NCBI RefSeq assembly: GCF_000826545.1
Contig: NZ_CDME01000002.1
Span: 1,054,001 to 1,118,000 of the forward strand
Direction: 5' to 3'
Source of the DNA: Kibdelosporangium sp. MJ126-NF4
GTDB lineage: Bacteria > Actinomycetota > Actinomycetes > Mycobacteriales > Pseudonocardiaceae
DNA length: 64,000 nt
The stretch's first letter is position 1, and every line of letters starts with the position of its first letter. The notes below the pieces were generated by a model. That model was given only the letters and a program-made list of their open reading frames with translations, ran no database searches and was not told the origin of the DNA. Positions 45,507 to 54,736 of this stretch are shown here, one piece after another. Position numbers and translations under genes: made by a program.

Positions 45507-46448
45507 GTGTCGACCACCGCATTGTCATCGTCGCCGACCGGGTCAACACCCGCTGCGCGGCCGACGCGCAAACCACCGCGGCGGCCCAAACCCGCGCCGG
45601 GCACCAAGCGGATCAGCCCGATGCGGGTGATCGGGCTGATCGTCGTGTGGGCGTTCACCCTGTTCAACCTGCTGGTGCTGTACTGGCTGATCACCGCGGC
45701 GTTCAAGACGCCACTGGAGATCTTCCGTGAGCCGTTGTCGTTGCCCAGCACGCTGTTCGAGCGTGGCACACCGTTCCGCAACTTCGTCTACGCGTGGGAC
45801 ACCGCCGAGTTCGGCACCGCGTTTCTCAACACCGTCGGGCTGGTGGCGATCTGCTCGGTGGTGATCGTGCTGATCTCCGCTCCCGCGGCGTACGCGCTGT
45901 CGCGCCTGGGTGTGCGCGGCTCGGGCCCACTGACCGGGTTCATCGCGATTGGCATGGGTGTGCCGTTCCAGACCGTGGTCATCCCGGCGTTCATCGCGAT
46001 GTCCAAGGTGCACCTGACCAACAACCTGTTCGGTCTGGCGCTGCTGTACATCGCGTTGTCGTTGCCGTTCACCGTGTTCCTGCTGACCGGGTTCTTCCGC
46101 ACCCTGCCCGACGAACTGGAGGAAGCCGCGGCGATCGACGGCGCGTCGGCCACCCGCACGTTCTGGTCGATCATGCTGCCGCTGGCGCGGGGCGGGCTGA
46201 TCACGGCGCTGATCCTGAACGCCATCGGGCTGTGGAACGAGACACTGCTGGCGATCGTGTTCCTGCAGGAGAACGCGAACTTCACGCTGGCCCGCGCGTT
46301 GTTCACCTTCTACAACGCCGCGTCCTACCAGTCGGAGTACGGCGGACTGCTGGCCGGTGTGGCCATCATCGTGCTGCCGATGCTCGTGCTGTACATCCTG
46401 CTGGCACGTCGGATCATCACCGGCCTCACGCTCGGCGCCGGGAAGTAG
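45507..46448 (+). CDS. Sugar ABC transporter permease (MalG-type)
   Basis: Second membrane subunit, 313 residues, with a basic Pro-rich N-terminal tail and six helices starting MRVIGLIVVWAFTLFNLLVL. The EAA loop ELEEAAAIDGASATRTFWSIMLPL is intact. The start is GTG with GAGAGGCA upstream. The ATPase gene begins 13 bp downstream. It completes the transmembrane pore. Confidence 0.93.
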   Translation: MSTTALSSSPTGSTPAARPTRKPPRRPKPAPGTKRISPMRVIGLIVVWAFTLFNLLVLYWLITAAFKTPLEIFREPLSLPSTLFERGTPFRNFVYAWDTAEFGTAFLNTVGLVAICSVVIVLISAPAAYALSRLGVRGSGPLTGFIAIGMGVPFQTVVIPAFIAMSKVHLTNNLFGLALLYIALSLPFTVFLLTGFFRTLPDELEEAAAIDGASATRTFWSIMLPLARGGLITALILNAIGLWNETLLAIVFLQENANFTLARALFTFYNAASYQSEYGGLLAGVAIIVLPMLVLYILLARRIITGLTLGAGK

Positions 46449-46461
46449 GGAGATCTCCAAG

Positions 46462-47580
<1,119 letters not shown>

Positions 47581-47585
47581 CCGCG

Positions 47586-47634
47586 GGCAGGTGAGGGGCC
47601 CGGACCGTGTCTCGGGCTCCTCACCTGCCTGTTT
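47586..47634 (+). terminator. Hairpin terminator of the sugar importer operon
   Basis: GGCAGGTGAGG and CCTCACCTGCC form perfect 11-nt arms; a second, inner pairing (GGCCCG with CGGGCT) lies in the loop. It ends in TGTTTA. Confidence 0.88.
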
Positions 47635-47681
47635 AGCATTCCTTCAGCTGGCGTTGAGCGCCGTCGGCACCGTGTGCCGAC

Positions 47682-49043
47682 GTGATCAACTTACGCAGAT
47701 TGACCATGGCGGCGGTCACCGCCGCCCTCGGCGGTGCGCTGCTCAGCACGCCCGCCATCGCAGCACCGGCCACTCCGACGCCCCAGCCGTCGCAGATCAG
47801 CGACGGGCCCGATGACAGCGGCTTGGCCCCCACACCGCCCGGCGCGAACCGCGCGGCGATCCCGCAGGTGACCCCGCCCTGCGAAGGCGACGGCCAGAGT
47901 GGCCCCCGAGTCCAGATGCTCTACGTCCGCGGTGACGCCCAGCCTGACCGCCTGCCGCAGTTGCGGGCGACGCTGGTCCAGCGGGCAGCCGAGATGAACG
48001 GCCTGTTCGTGCGGTCCTCCGACGCGGCGGGATCCCGCAGGGAGATCCGGTTCGCCCACGACGCGTCCTGCGTGGTGACCGTCGTCCCGGTGGTCCTGCC
48101 GCAGTACGCGATGGATGACTACCGCATCGCCAGGGACCTGCTGAACGCCGGGGGATACAACAGCACTGACCGCAAGTACCTGACCTGGGCCGAGCTGACC
48201 GAGACCCCGGCGAACGGCTTCTGCGGCGTTGCCCCGGGATACCAGCAGGATGACCGGCCGGGCCAGGACAACAAGAGCAACACCCAGACCGCCTGGGCCT
48301 TCGTGAGGCTGAACAACTGCGCGACCGCCTACGTGGGCAACCACGAGCTGCTGCACGTACTCGGCGCGGTGCAGCCGTCGGCGCCGAACTCCACCGGCGC
48401 GCACTGTTACCTCGAAGGGGACGCGATGTGCTACGACGACGGGCACATCCCGAACCCGCCGGGCAAGATGATCCCCTGCCCGATCCCGGCGTCGAACTGG
48501 CTCGACTGCCACGGCGACTCGTATTTCAACCCCAACCCCCGCGAGGGCGGCTACCTCGCCAGCCACTGGAACACCGCCAACAGCCGCTACCTGGTCAAGA
48601 GCAACCCGAACCCCGGCTTCCCGGCGTCGGTGCTGCTGGCCAATCCGGCCACCGGCTGGGTCGCCGACGTGGACGGCGCGCGCCCCAACGACGGCACCAG
48701 GATCAAGGCCGAGAAGCACAACGGCTACACCGCCCAGCACTGGGCGCTGACCAAGCAGGCTGACGGCCGCTACCAGTTCGCCGCGGCGATCGCGTCGGAC
48801 AAGGTGCTGGACAGCAACATCGACCGCGGCCGGGTCGTCGACGGCACCTCGTACTTCAGCCATCTCTGGAAGAACTTCAGCAGCGACAACCAGAAGTGGA
48901 CGCTGCGCCCGGTCGGCGGTGGCCTGCACCAGGTGGTCGGTCACGACGGGGCCTGCCTGACCGCGAACGAGTACGGCAAGGTGCTGGGCGTGTGGACCTG
49001 CACCGGCCAGGAGAACCAGAACTGGCGGATCCTGCCAGTCTGA
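47682..49043 (+). CDS. Secreted zincin-like protein with ricin-type lectin domain
   Basis: Exported protein of 453 residues. The signal peptide follows the basic start INLRRLT and ends about AIAAP. Residues ~60-310 include HELLHVLG with His221, Glu222 and His225, a zinc-protease HExxH motif; the residue where metzincins have a third His is Gln. Several cysteines suggest disulfides. The last ~135 residues form a beta-trefoil ricin-type lectin with QHWALTKQADGRY and QNWRILPV repeats. Likely carbohydrate-targeted protease outside the cell. The GTG start lacks a good ribosome site. Confidence 0.82.
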   Translation: MINLRRLTMAAVTAALGGALLSTPAIAAPATPTPQPSQISDGPDDSGLAPTPPGANRAAIPQVTPPCEGDGQSGPRVQMLYVRGDAQPDRLPQLRATLVQRAAEMNGLFVRSSDAAGSRREIRFAHDASCVVTVVPVVLPQYAMDDYRIARDLLNAGGYNSTDRKYLTWAELTETPANGFCGVAPGYQQDDRPGQDNKSNTQTAWAFVRLNNCATAYVGNHELLHVLGAVQPSAPNSTGAHCYLEGDAMCYDDGHIPNPPGKMIPCPIPASNWLDCHGDSYFNPNPREGGYLASHWNTANSRYLVKSNPNPGFPASVLLANPATGWVADVDGARPNDGTRIKAEKHNGYTAQHWALTKQADGRYQFAAAIASDKVLDSNIDRGRVVDGTSYFSHLWKNFSSDNQKWTLRPVGGGLHQVVGHDGACLTANEYGKVLGVWTCTGQENQNWRILPV

Positions 49044-49060
49044 TTCGCGCGCCGAACCAG

Positions 49061-49097
49061 GCGGTGCGGGCCTGGAAACACTGAGGGCCCGCACCGC
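49061..49097. terminator. Bidirectional hairpin terminator
   Basis: GCGGTGCGGGCC and GGCCCGCACCGC form perfect 12-nt arms with a 13-nt loop between the convergent lectin-protease and MFS genes. Confidence 0.88.
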
Positions 49098-49100
49098 TGT

Positions 49101-50276
49101 TCACGACGAGGTCGCCATCTCGAGCACCGGCGGCTTGAGGTAGCTGGTCGCCCAGGCGACCACAGTGCCGAGCGCGGCGATGGCCATGCCGGTGATCACC
49201 GGGGCCGAGGGGCCGAAGTCGCTGATCACCCAGCCACCGGTGGCCGAGCCTGCCGCGATGCCCAGGTTGCACGCGGAGGCGGGCAGCGAGGACGCCAGCT
49301 GGCCGCCGGGGCCCGCCAGGCCCACCACCCGCAGCTGCAGGGACGGCGCCATGCCGAAGGCGAATACTCCCCACACCAGCAGCACCAGCGCCGCCAGTAC
49401 CGGGACCGAGCCGAGGATCCACAGCGCCAGCAGGGCGACCGCGGTGCCGGAGGTGGCGATGATCAGCGTGCCTGACGCGTTCCGGTCGGCGAACCGGCCC
49501 CCGCCGACGGATCCCACGGCGGTGGCCAGGCCGTAGGCGAACAGGAACACACTGACCATCGCACCGGTGACGCCGGTGACGGTCCGCAGGAACAGCACGA
49601 TGTAGGTCAGCGTCGCGTACAGCGAGGCGAACACCAGGAAGTTGAGGCCCAGCACGGCCAGCACCCGTGGCGCGAAAGCGTGTCTGGCCTGTCCGGCCGC
49701 GCCGCTCCCGGTGGCAGGCACTGAGGGAACCAGCACCACCACGGCGATCAGCGCGATGACACTGAGCGCGATGATGGCGACGAACGAGTTGCGCCAGCCG
49801 AGCCATTGGCCGACCAGCGTGCCCAGCGGCACGCCCAGCGCGGCCGACACCGTGACGCCGGAGATGACCGTGGAGATGGCCCGGCCCGCGCGCTCGGGCG
49901 GGACGATCGCCATGGCCGTCACGAACGCGACACCGATGAACAGGCCGTCGACCGCGCCGGAGACGAACCGCGCCGCGACGAAGACCTCGTGGTCGCTGGC
50001 GGTCACCAGAACCAGATTGGCCACGGCGAACACGACGACCGCACCGACCAGCACCCACCGCTTGTCCAGTTTCAGGGTCAGCACAGTCAAAGCCGGGCCG
50101 CCGAGCGCGATGCCCAGCGCGTACGCGGTCACCAACGTGCCGCCCGCGGCCACCGAGATGTGCAGGTCGGCGGTGATCAGGTCCAGCACACCCACCACGA
50201 GCAGTTCCGCACAGCCCAACACGAAGACGCCGAAGAACAGCGTCGCCAGAACCAGATTGGGCTTAGACACTCGCAT
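49101..50276 (-). CDS. MFS transporter (DHA1/AraJ-like)
   Basis: Membrane exporter of 391 residues with about twelve hydrophobic helices. ATG 50276 gives MRVSKPNLVLATLFFGVFVLG, a normal first helix. The loop between helices 2 and 3 has LDKRWVLVG, and GVPLGTLVGQWLGWR is the helix-5 motif typical of drug:H+ antiporters of 12 helices. It starts inside the end of the DUF899 gene (14-nt overlap), so both are co-translated; a HxlR regulator is divergent. Substrate unknown, possibly the compound sensed by HxlR. Confidence 0.88.
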   Translation of the reverse strand: MRVSKPNLVLATLFFGVFVLGCAELLVVGVLDLITADLHISVAAGGTLVTAYALGIALGGPALTVLTLKLDKRWVLVGAVVVFAVANLVLVTASDHEVFVAARFVSGAVDGLFIGVAFVTAMAIVPPERAGRAISTVISGVTVSAALGVPLGTLVGQWLGWRNSFVAIIALSVIALIAVVVLVPSVPATGSGAAGQARHAFAPRVLAVLGLNFLVFASLYATLTYIVLFLRTVTGVTGAMVSVFLFAYGLATAVGSVGGGRFADRNASGTLIIATSGTAVALLALWILGSVPVLAALVLLVWGVFAFGMAPSLQLRVVGLAGPGGQLASSLPASACNLGIAAGSATGGWVISDFGPSAPVITGMAIAALGTVVAWATSYLKPPVLEMATSS

Positions 50277-51033
50277 CGCTGGTCGCGGTCGGCTCGTACT
50301 CGTCATGGCGGCGCAGCCAGCCCATGGCAGGACTGTCGCTGCGGCCAGGCGGTTGCTCCCAGTCCTCCTGGCGGCCGCGGGCGGTGAGGTCGAGCCAGTT
50401 GTAGGTGCCGTTGAGCAGATCGATGCCACGCCCGAAGCAGGAGTACGTGTGGAAGACGCGGTCGCCGTCTCGCAGGAACGCGCTGATCCCCGTTTCGGAT
50501 CCGGTGTATCCCTGCCAGCCGGGATTGTCGCGGACGAGCTCCTCGAACGGCCGGTAGTTGTACTCGACCGGGGTGATCGACGGGTCGAAGGTGACGTGGA
50601 AGTCGTAGTTGAAGTGGCTGCCGTGCGAGGAGTACCAGGGGATGGTCCAGCCCATCCGCTCCTTGTAGCGCTCGAGCTTGTCCAGTGGCGCCACGGAGAC
50701 GCCTGCCAGCGTGGTGTCGCGGGCGTGCAGGTGGCTGAGGTTGCCCACGTTGTCGATCCAGAACGAACAGGCCGGGCAGGCCTCGTCGTCGTCCGGGTCG
50801 AGCATGATGTGGTAGATCACCAGCTGGCTGCGCCCTTCGAACAGATCCAGCAGGGTGGTCGTGCCGTCGTTGAACGTGTAGTCCTTCGTGACCTCGACCA
50901 TCGGCAGGCTTCGCCGGGCGGCGTTGACCCTGTCGCGGTGTCGGGTGAGTTCCTTCTCCTGGGCGAGGAGATCCTTGCGGGCCGTGAGCCATTCCTCTCG
51001 TGAGACCACATCGGGCAGGTTTTCCAGCGACAT
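50263..51033 (-). CDS. DUF899 thioredoxin-like protein
   Basis: Soluble protein of 256 residues. The pattern SREEWLTARKDLLAQEKELTRHRD at the N-terminus, VEVTKDYTFN and the CPACSFWIDNVG thiol motif (near residue 80) are the marks of the DUF899 family, a thioredoxin-like fold of unknown reaction. GGAGG sits 8 nt before the ATG at 51033. Divergent from the HxlR gene, overlapping with the MFS gene. A detoxification role is inference. Confidence 0.88.
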   Translation of the reverse strand: MSLENLPDVVSREEWLTARKDLLAQEKELTRHRDRVNAARRSLPMVEVTKDYTFNDGTTTLLDLFEGRSQLVIYHIMLDPDDDEACPACSFWIDNVGNLSHLHARDTTLAGVSVAPLDKLERYKERMGWTIPWYSSHGSHFNYDFHVTFDPSITPVEYNYRPFEELVRDNPGWQGYTGSETGISAFLRDGDRVFHTYSCFGRGIDLLNGTYNWLDLTARGRQEDWEQPPGRSDSPAMGWLRRHDEYEPTATSDASV

Positions 51034-51059
51034 CTCGTCAACCTCCAACTGCTCTTGTT

Positions 51060-51088
51060 TTGCAATCAGTCGCACCCTAGGGGATACT
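51060..51088 (+). promoter_or_regulatory. Promoter of the HxlR gene
   Basis: TTGCAA (51060-51065), 17-nt spacer, GATACT (51083-51088). Confidence 0.5.
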
Positions 51089-51103
51089 GGTGCACATCTG
51101 CAA
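51074..51103 (-). promoter_or_regulatory. Promoter of the DUF899-MFS operon
   Basis: On the minus strand TTGCAG (51103-51098), 18-nt spacer, TAGGGT (51079-51074). It interleaves with the HxlR promoter on the other strand, so one bound protein could block both. Confidence 0.5.
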
Positions 51104-51123
51104 CCGGTTCGGAGGTGCGTGCG

Positions 51124-51627
51124 GTGCGGAAGGACGAGCGGTCGAGCTGCCCGATCAACCTGTCACTGGAGATATTCGGTGACAGGTGGACGTTGCTGGT
51201 GCTGCGCGACGTGATCTTCGTGGGCGTCCGGCACTTCCGGGAGATGCTCACCGGCCCGGAGCGGATCTCCTCCAACGTCCTGGCCGACCGGCTCGCCGTG
51301 CTCGTCGAGCACGGGCTGCTCACCAAGACCGGCGATCCCACGCACAAGCAGAAGGTCACCTACCGCCTCACCGAGCAGGCGATCCAACTGGTGCCGGTGT
51401 TCGCCCAGCTCAGTGTCTGGGGGATCCAGCACCTCCCGGTGGCCGACGAGTACGCCGCCCGCACCAGGGTGCTGGCCGCCGGAGGGCCACCGCTGTGGGA
51501 AGCCTTCATGGACGAACTCCGCGAGACCCACCTCGGTCCGGCGGCCCGCCGACAACCAGCGCCCGCCGGACCGACCGTGGCCGAGCGGATGCAAGCTGCC
51601 TACGAGGCGGTGGTGGCCAACGGCTGA
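51124..51627 (+). CDS. HxlR family transcriptional regulator
   Basis: Winged-helix regulator of 167 residues. The N-terminal SSCPINLSLEIFGDRWTLLVLRD is the HxlR signature, with the Cys that in some relatives senses quinones or disulfide stress. The HTH is RISSNVLADRLAVLVEHGLL. GGAGG lies 8 nt before the GTG at 51124; another GTG at 51115 overlaps that site. It shares a 90-bp divergent region with the DUF899-MFS operon, its probable target. It stops directly next to the convergent GNAT gene. Confidence 0.9.
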   Translation: MRKDERSSCPINLSLEIFGDRWTLLVLRDVIFVGVRHFREMLTGPERISSNVLADRLAVLVEHGLLTKTGDPTHKQKVTYRLTEQAIQLVPVFAQLSVWGIQHLPVADEYAARTRVLAAGGPPLWEAFMDELRETHLGPAARRQPAPAGPTVAERMQAAYEAVVANG

Positions 51628-52176
51628 CTACGGCTGCCAGTCCGCACGCAGCAGTTCGTACTCGACCTCGCCGTGTTCGGTGCCGGGCAACGGGTCGTCG
51701 AAGTGCACGTGGAAGGTGCGCAGATAGCGCAGGCCTGCCTTCTCCATCACCCTGCGGGACGCGGTGTTCACCGCCATGGTCTGCGCCCACACCCGCTGCA
51801 CGCCCAGGTCGGTGAACCCCTTGCTGATCAGGGCTCGCGCGCCTTCGGTGGCGTAGCCGCGGCCCCACACCGCGGCCATGAGCCGGTAGCCGATCTCGAC
51901 CTCGGCGGTGGAACCGTCCTCGGGCGGCTGCAGCGACAGCCACCCGAGGAAGTCCCCTGTGGACCGTTCGACGACGGCCCAGCGCCCGGCCGGGCCGAGG
52001 GTGTAGTCGTGCAGGATCCTGGGCAGCACCTCGTCCTCGATCTCGGCGCGCGGAGTCGGCTCGCCGGTGAGGTAGCGCATCACCTCGGGATCACTGTCGA
52101 GCAGGACCAGGTTGTCCACGTCGGCCTCGGTGAAGCGGCGCAGCACCAGCCGGTCGGTCTGCAGGAACACGTCCAC
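51628..52176 (-). CDS. GNAT family N-acetyltransferase (RimJ/RimL-type)
   Basis: Acetyltransferase of about 182 residues. LQTDRLVLRRFTEADVDNL opens the fold, and RLMAAVWGRGYATEGARALI is the acetyl-CoA loop, with VNTASRRVMEKAGLRY near the end, all as in the RimJ/RimL Acetyltransf_3 group that acetylates protein N-termini or drugs. GTG codons at 52176 and 52170 are both possible. It lies 25 bp downstream of the MMPL gene on the same strand. Substrate unknown. Confidence 0.85.
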   Translation of the reverse strand: MDVFLQTDRLVLRRFTEADVDNLVLLDSDPEVMRYLTGEPTPRAEIEDEVLPRILHDYTLGPAGRWAVVERSTGDFLGWLSLQPPEDGSTAEVEIGYRLMAAVWGRGYATEGARALISKGFTDLGVQRVWAQTMAVNTASRRVMEKAGLRYLRTFHVHFDDPLPGTEHGEVEYELLRADWQP

Positions 52177-52201
52177 CCCTCGGCCTTTCCCCTGGCGACG
52201 A

Positions 52202-54385
52202 TCAGGGCGCCATCCTGCCGGGGACCTCGCTGGGTTGTCCAAAACTTATCGTCGGCGGGTCGTCACCGACGGTCGCCCGGCGCCGGTTCGCCCTGCCGGG
52301 CCACCACGTCCGGTCGCCGAGCAGGACCAGCAGGGTCGGCAGGATCAGGATCCGCACCACCACCGCGTCCAGCAGCACCGCGAAGGCCAGTCCGAAGCCG
52401 ATCTGTTTCATCTCCAACTGGTCGATGAACACGAAGCTGGCGAACACCGACACCATCACGACCGCGGCACTGGTCACCATGGCGGCCGAACCGGTGATCC
52501 CACTGACGACCGCGTCCCGTGTGGACAGACCGAGGTCCCTGGCCTCCTTGATCCGGCTGAGCACGAACACCTGGTAGTCCATGGACAGTCCGAACAGGAT
52601 CACGAAGAAGATCAGCGGGAGGTGTGCGCCGACGAACCCGGCCGAGGTGAAGCCGAGCAGGCCCTCGGCCCAGGTGTTCTGGAACACCGCCACGATCGCG
52701 CCGAACGCGGCACCGGCGGACAGGATGTTGAGCCCGATGCCGATCACGGCGAGCACCACCGAGCGGAACGCGAGCAGGATGGTGACGAACGTCAGCAGCA
52801 GCACGAAACCCAGCACCCATGGCAGTTGCTCGGCTTGGTTGTCGACATAGTCGACGTTGCGCGCGACTCCACCCGACACCGCGTACTCGGCACCGGGCAC
52901 ACGGCCGACCGTCTCCGGCACCAGCCCGGCCCGCAGCCGGTGCAGCGAGGCCGTGCCCTCCGTCGAACTGGCCGCGGCGGAGATCGGCAGTTCCAGCGTG
53001 CTCACCGTCGCGTCCGCCGACGTCCGCAGCCGCAGAGGACCGCGGACAACCACCGGATCCTCCGTGGCACGCTCGGCGAGCGCGGTGAGCGCACGTGTCA
53101 CCGCACGTGACTGGGCCGCGTCCGCGTGCACGACGACCAGGTGCGACACGCCCTCGGCCGGGAACTGCGCCACCAACGTGTCGTAGGACCGCATCTCGGG
53201 GATGGCACGGGAGAACGTCTCGTTGCCCTCCACCTTCAGCTTCAGTCCCGCCGCGGGCAACGCGAGCAGGACCAGCGCGGAGATCCCGACGACCAGTGTC
53301 ACGGCAGGGCGCCGCAGCACCGCACGCACCATCCTCGGCCACATCTGAGCCCGCTCGGCCCGGACACGTCCCCGGGCAAGACGGCCGGGATCGGTCCGGC
53401 GGCCGAACACGGCCAACAGCGCGGGAAGCACCGTGAGCGAACTGGCCACCGACACCAGCACGACGATCACCGAACCAGTGGCGATGGACGAGAACACGAT
53501 GTCCCCGGTGAGATACAGCCCGGCGAGCGCGACCAGCACGGCCAGTCCGGAGATCACGACCGTGCGCCCGGCGGTGGCCGCCGCGAGCTCGATCGCCGCG
53601 CGGTGCGTCAGCTCGCCACCGGACCTGGCCCGTTCCTCACGGACCCGTTTGAGATAGAACAGCGAGTAGTCCACACCCACCGCCATCCCGATCATCAGGA
53701 TCACGTTGGGGACCGCGCCGCCCGCGTCCGGGAACACATGCGAGGCAAGGGTGTACAGGCCCATCGACGCGCCCACCGATGTCAGGGCCAGCAGCAGCGG
53801 TACCCCGGCGGCCACGATCGAGCCGAACACGATGAACAGGATCAGCAGGGTGACCGGCAGCGTGATCATCTCCGCGTGCAGCAGGCCGTCGCTGAGCTGT
53901 TTGTTGACACCACGCGAGTTGGACGCGTTGCCGGTCTGTTCGATCCGCACACCTGGCTGTGCCGAGGCCACCGCGGTGACCTGGTCGGTGATGGCCTGGA
54001 GATCGGTCTTGGCCTGCTTGAGATCCCCGGTCATGGTGATCGCGACCATCAGGGTGCTGCCGTCCGCCGACCGTTGCGGTGGCGCGACCGCGGCCACCCC
54101 GGGCAGACCGTGGATCCGGCGTGCGACGTCGTCCGCGGCGGCCTGGTCGGCCGGACTGATCAGGACCCGTTCCATCGGCGGCGGCATCATGCTCGCGTCC
54201 ATCGCGACGGCCTCGGCGCGTCCCGCCTCACCGACGAGGAAATCCCGGTTGTCCGGCGCCTTGCCGCCGACCAGGGCGCTGATGCCGAGGCACAGCGCGA
54301 CGAAGACCACCCATCCGGTGATCGCCTGCCAGGGATGGCGTGCGCTCCACCTGGCAGCCCGCACGGTCAGTGGTGGTGACGTCAT
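52202..54385 (-). CDS. MMPL family RND transporter
   Basis: Large membrane exporter of 727 residues. Two repeated halves each carry an external loop followed by five or six helices; the first helix is ITGWVVFVALCLGISALVG. GVDYSLFYLKRVREER (near residue 230) and GLSMDYQVFVLSRIKEARD (near 600) are the paired MMPL proton-relay motifs with their Asp-Tyr. Such pumps export lipids or drugs. It is divergent from the flavin monooxygenase across a region with a palindromic operator, and the GNAT gene follows. Confidence 0.92.
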   Translation of the reverse strand: MTSPPLTVRAARWSARHPWQAITGWVVFVALCLGISALVGGKAPDNRDFLVGEAGRAEAVAMDASMMPPPMERVLISPADQAAADDVARRIHGLPGVAAVAPPQRSADGSTLMVAITMTGDLKQAKTDLQAITDQVTAVASAQPGVRIEQTGNASNSRGVNKQLSDGLLHAEMITLPVTLLILFIVFGSIVAAGVPLLLALTSVGASMGLYTLASHVFPDAGGAVPNVILMIGMAVGVDYSLFYLKRVREERARSGGELTHRAAIELAAATAGRTVVISGLAVLVALAGLYLTGDIVFSSIATGSVIVVLVSVASSLTVLPALLAVFGRRTDPGRLARGRVRAERAQMWPRMVRAVLRRPAVTLVVGISALVLLALPAAGLKLKVEGNETFSRAIPEMRSYDTLVAQFPAEGVSHLVVVHADAAQSRAVTRALTALAERATEDPVVVRGPLRLRTSADATVSTLELPISAAASSTEGTASLHRLRAGLVPETVGRVPGAEYAVSGGVARNVDYVDNQAEQLPWVLGFVLLLTFVTILLAFRSVVLAVIGIGLNILSAGAAFGAIVAVFQNTWAEGLLGFTSAGFVGAHLPLIFFVILFGLSMDYQVFVLSRIKEARDLGLSTRDAVVSGITGSAAMVTSAAVVMVSVFASFVFIDQLEMKQIGFGLAFAVLLDAVVVRILILPTLLVLLGDRTWWPGRANRRRATVGDDPPTISFGQPSEVPGRMAP

Positions 54386-54736
54386 GGTTTCGCTCCTGAT
54401 GATCTTCCGTGTGTGACGTCGAGCTTTTCGCGTGGACGCGGGAGGATCACTGGTACGGGCAGGGCAGTTGCCGGTGGGGACAGCCCTACCCCCGGGGCCG
54501 CGTCGACAGGGGGAACTGATACGAAAGAGAAAGACAAACGATCTTTCGGAAGATTCTTTTTTCTGTTATAGTGAATGAAAGAGTCCGTACAGTTGATCTG
54601 TGCGTGTAGAACAGTCTGATGTGAATGTCCTGAAACCACAGTGCGAATGGGTTTCCCCGGCGCGGTCGACTTCTGTGGTAGTCGAATGCGATGCCGCTCA
54701 CCCGGTCATGGCGGCAGGCGAGTGGACGTGGCTGGG
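54386..54736. other. Divergent control region, MMPL and monooxygenase
   Basis: No gene seen. AT-rich for this window around 54540-54600, holding the palindrome listed separately and candidate -10 boxes TATAAC (minus) and TATAGT (plus). Confidence 0.5.
54540..54556. promoter_or_regulatory. Palindromic operator candidate
   Basis: GATCTTTCGGAAGATTC reads almost identically on both strands (arms ATCTT/AAGAT). It lies between the divergent MMPL and monooxygenase genes, near both candidate promoters. No regulator gene is adjacent. Confidence 0.45.
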
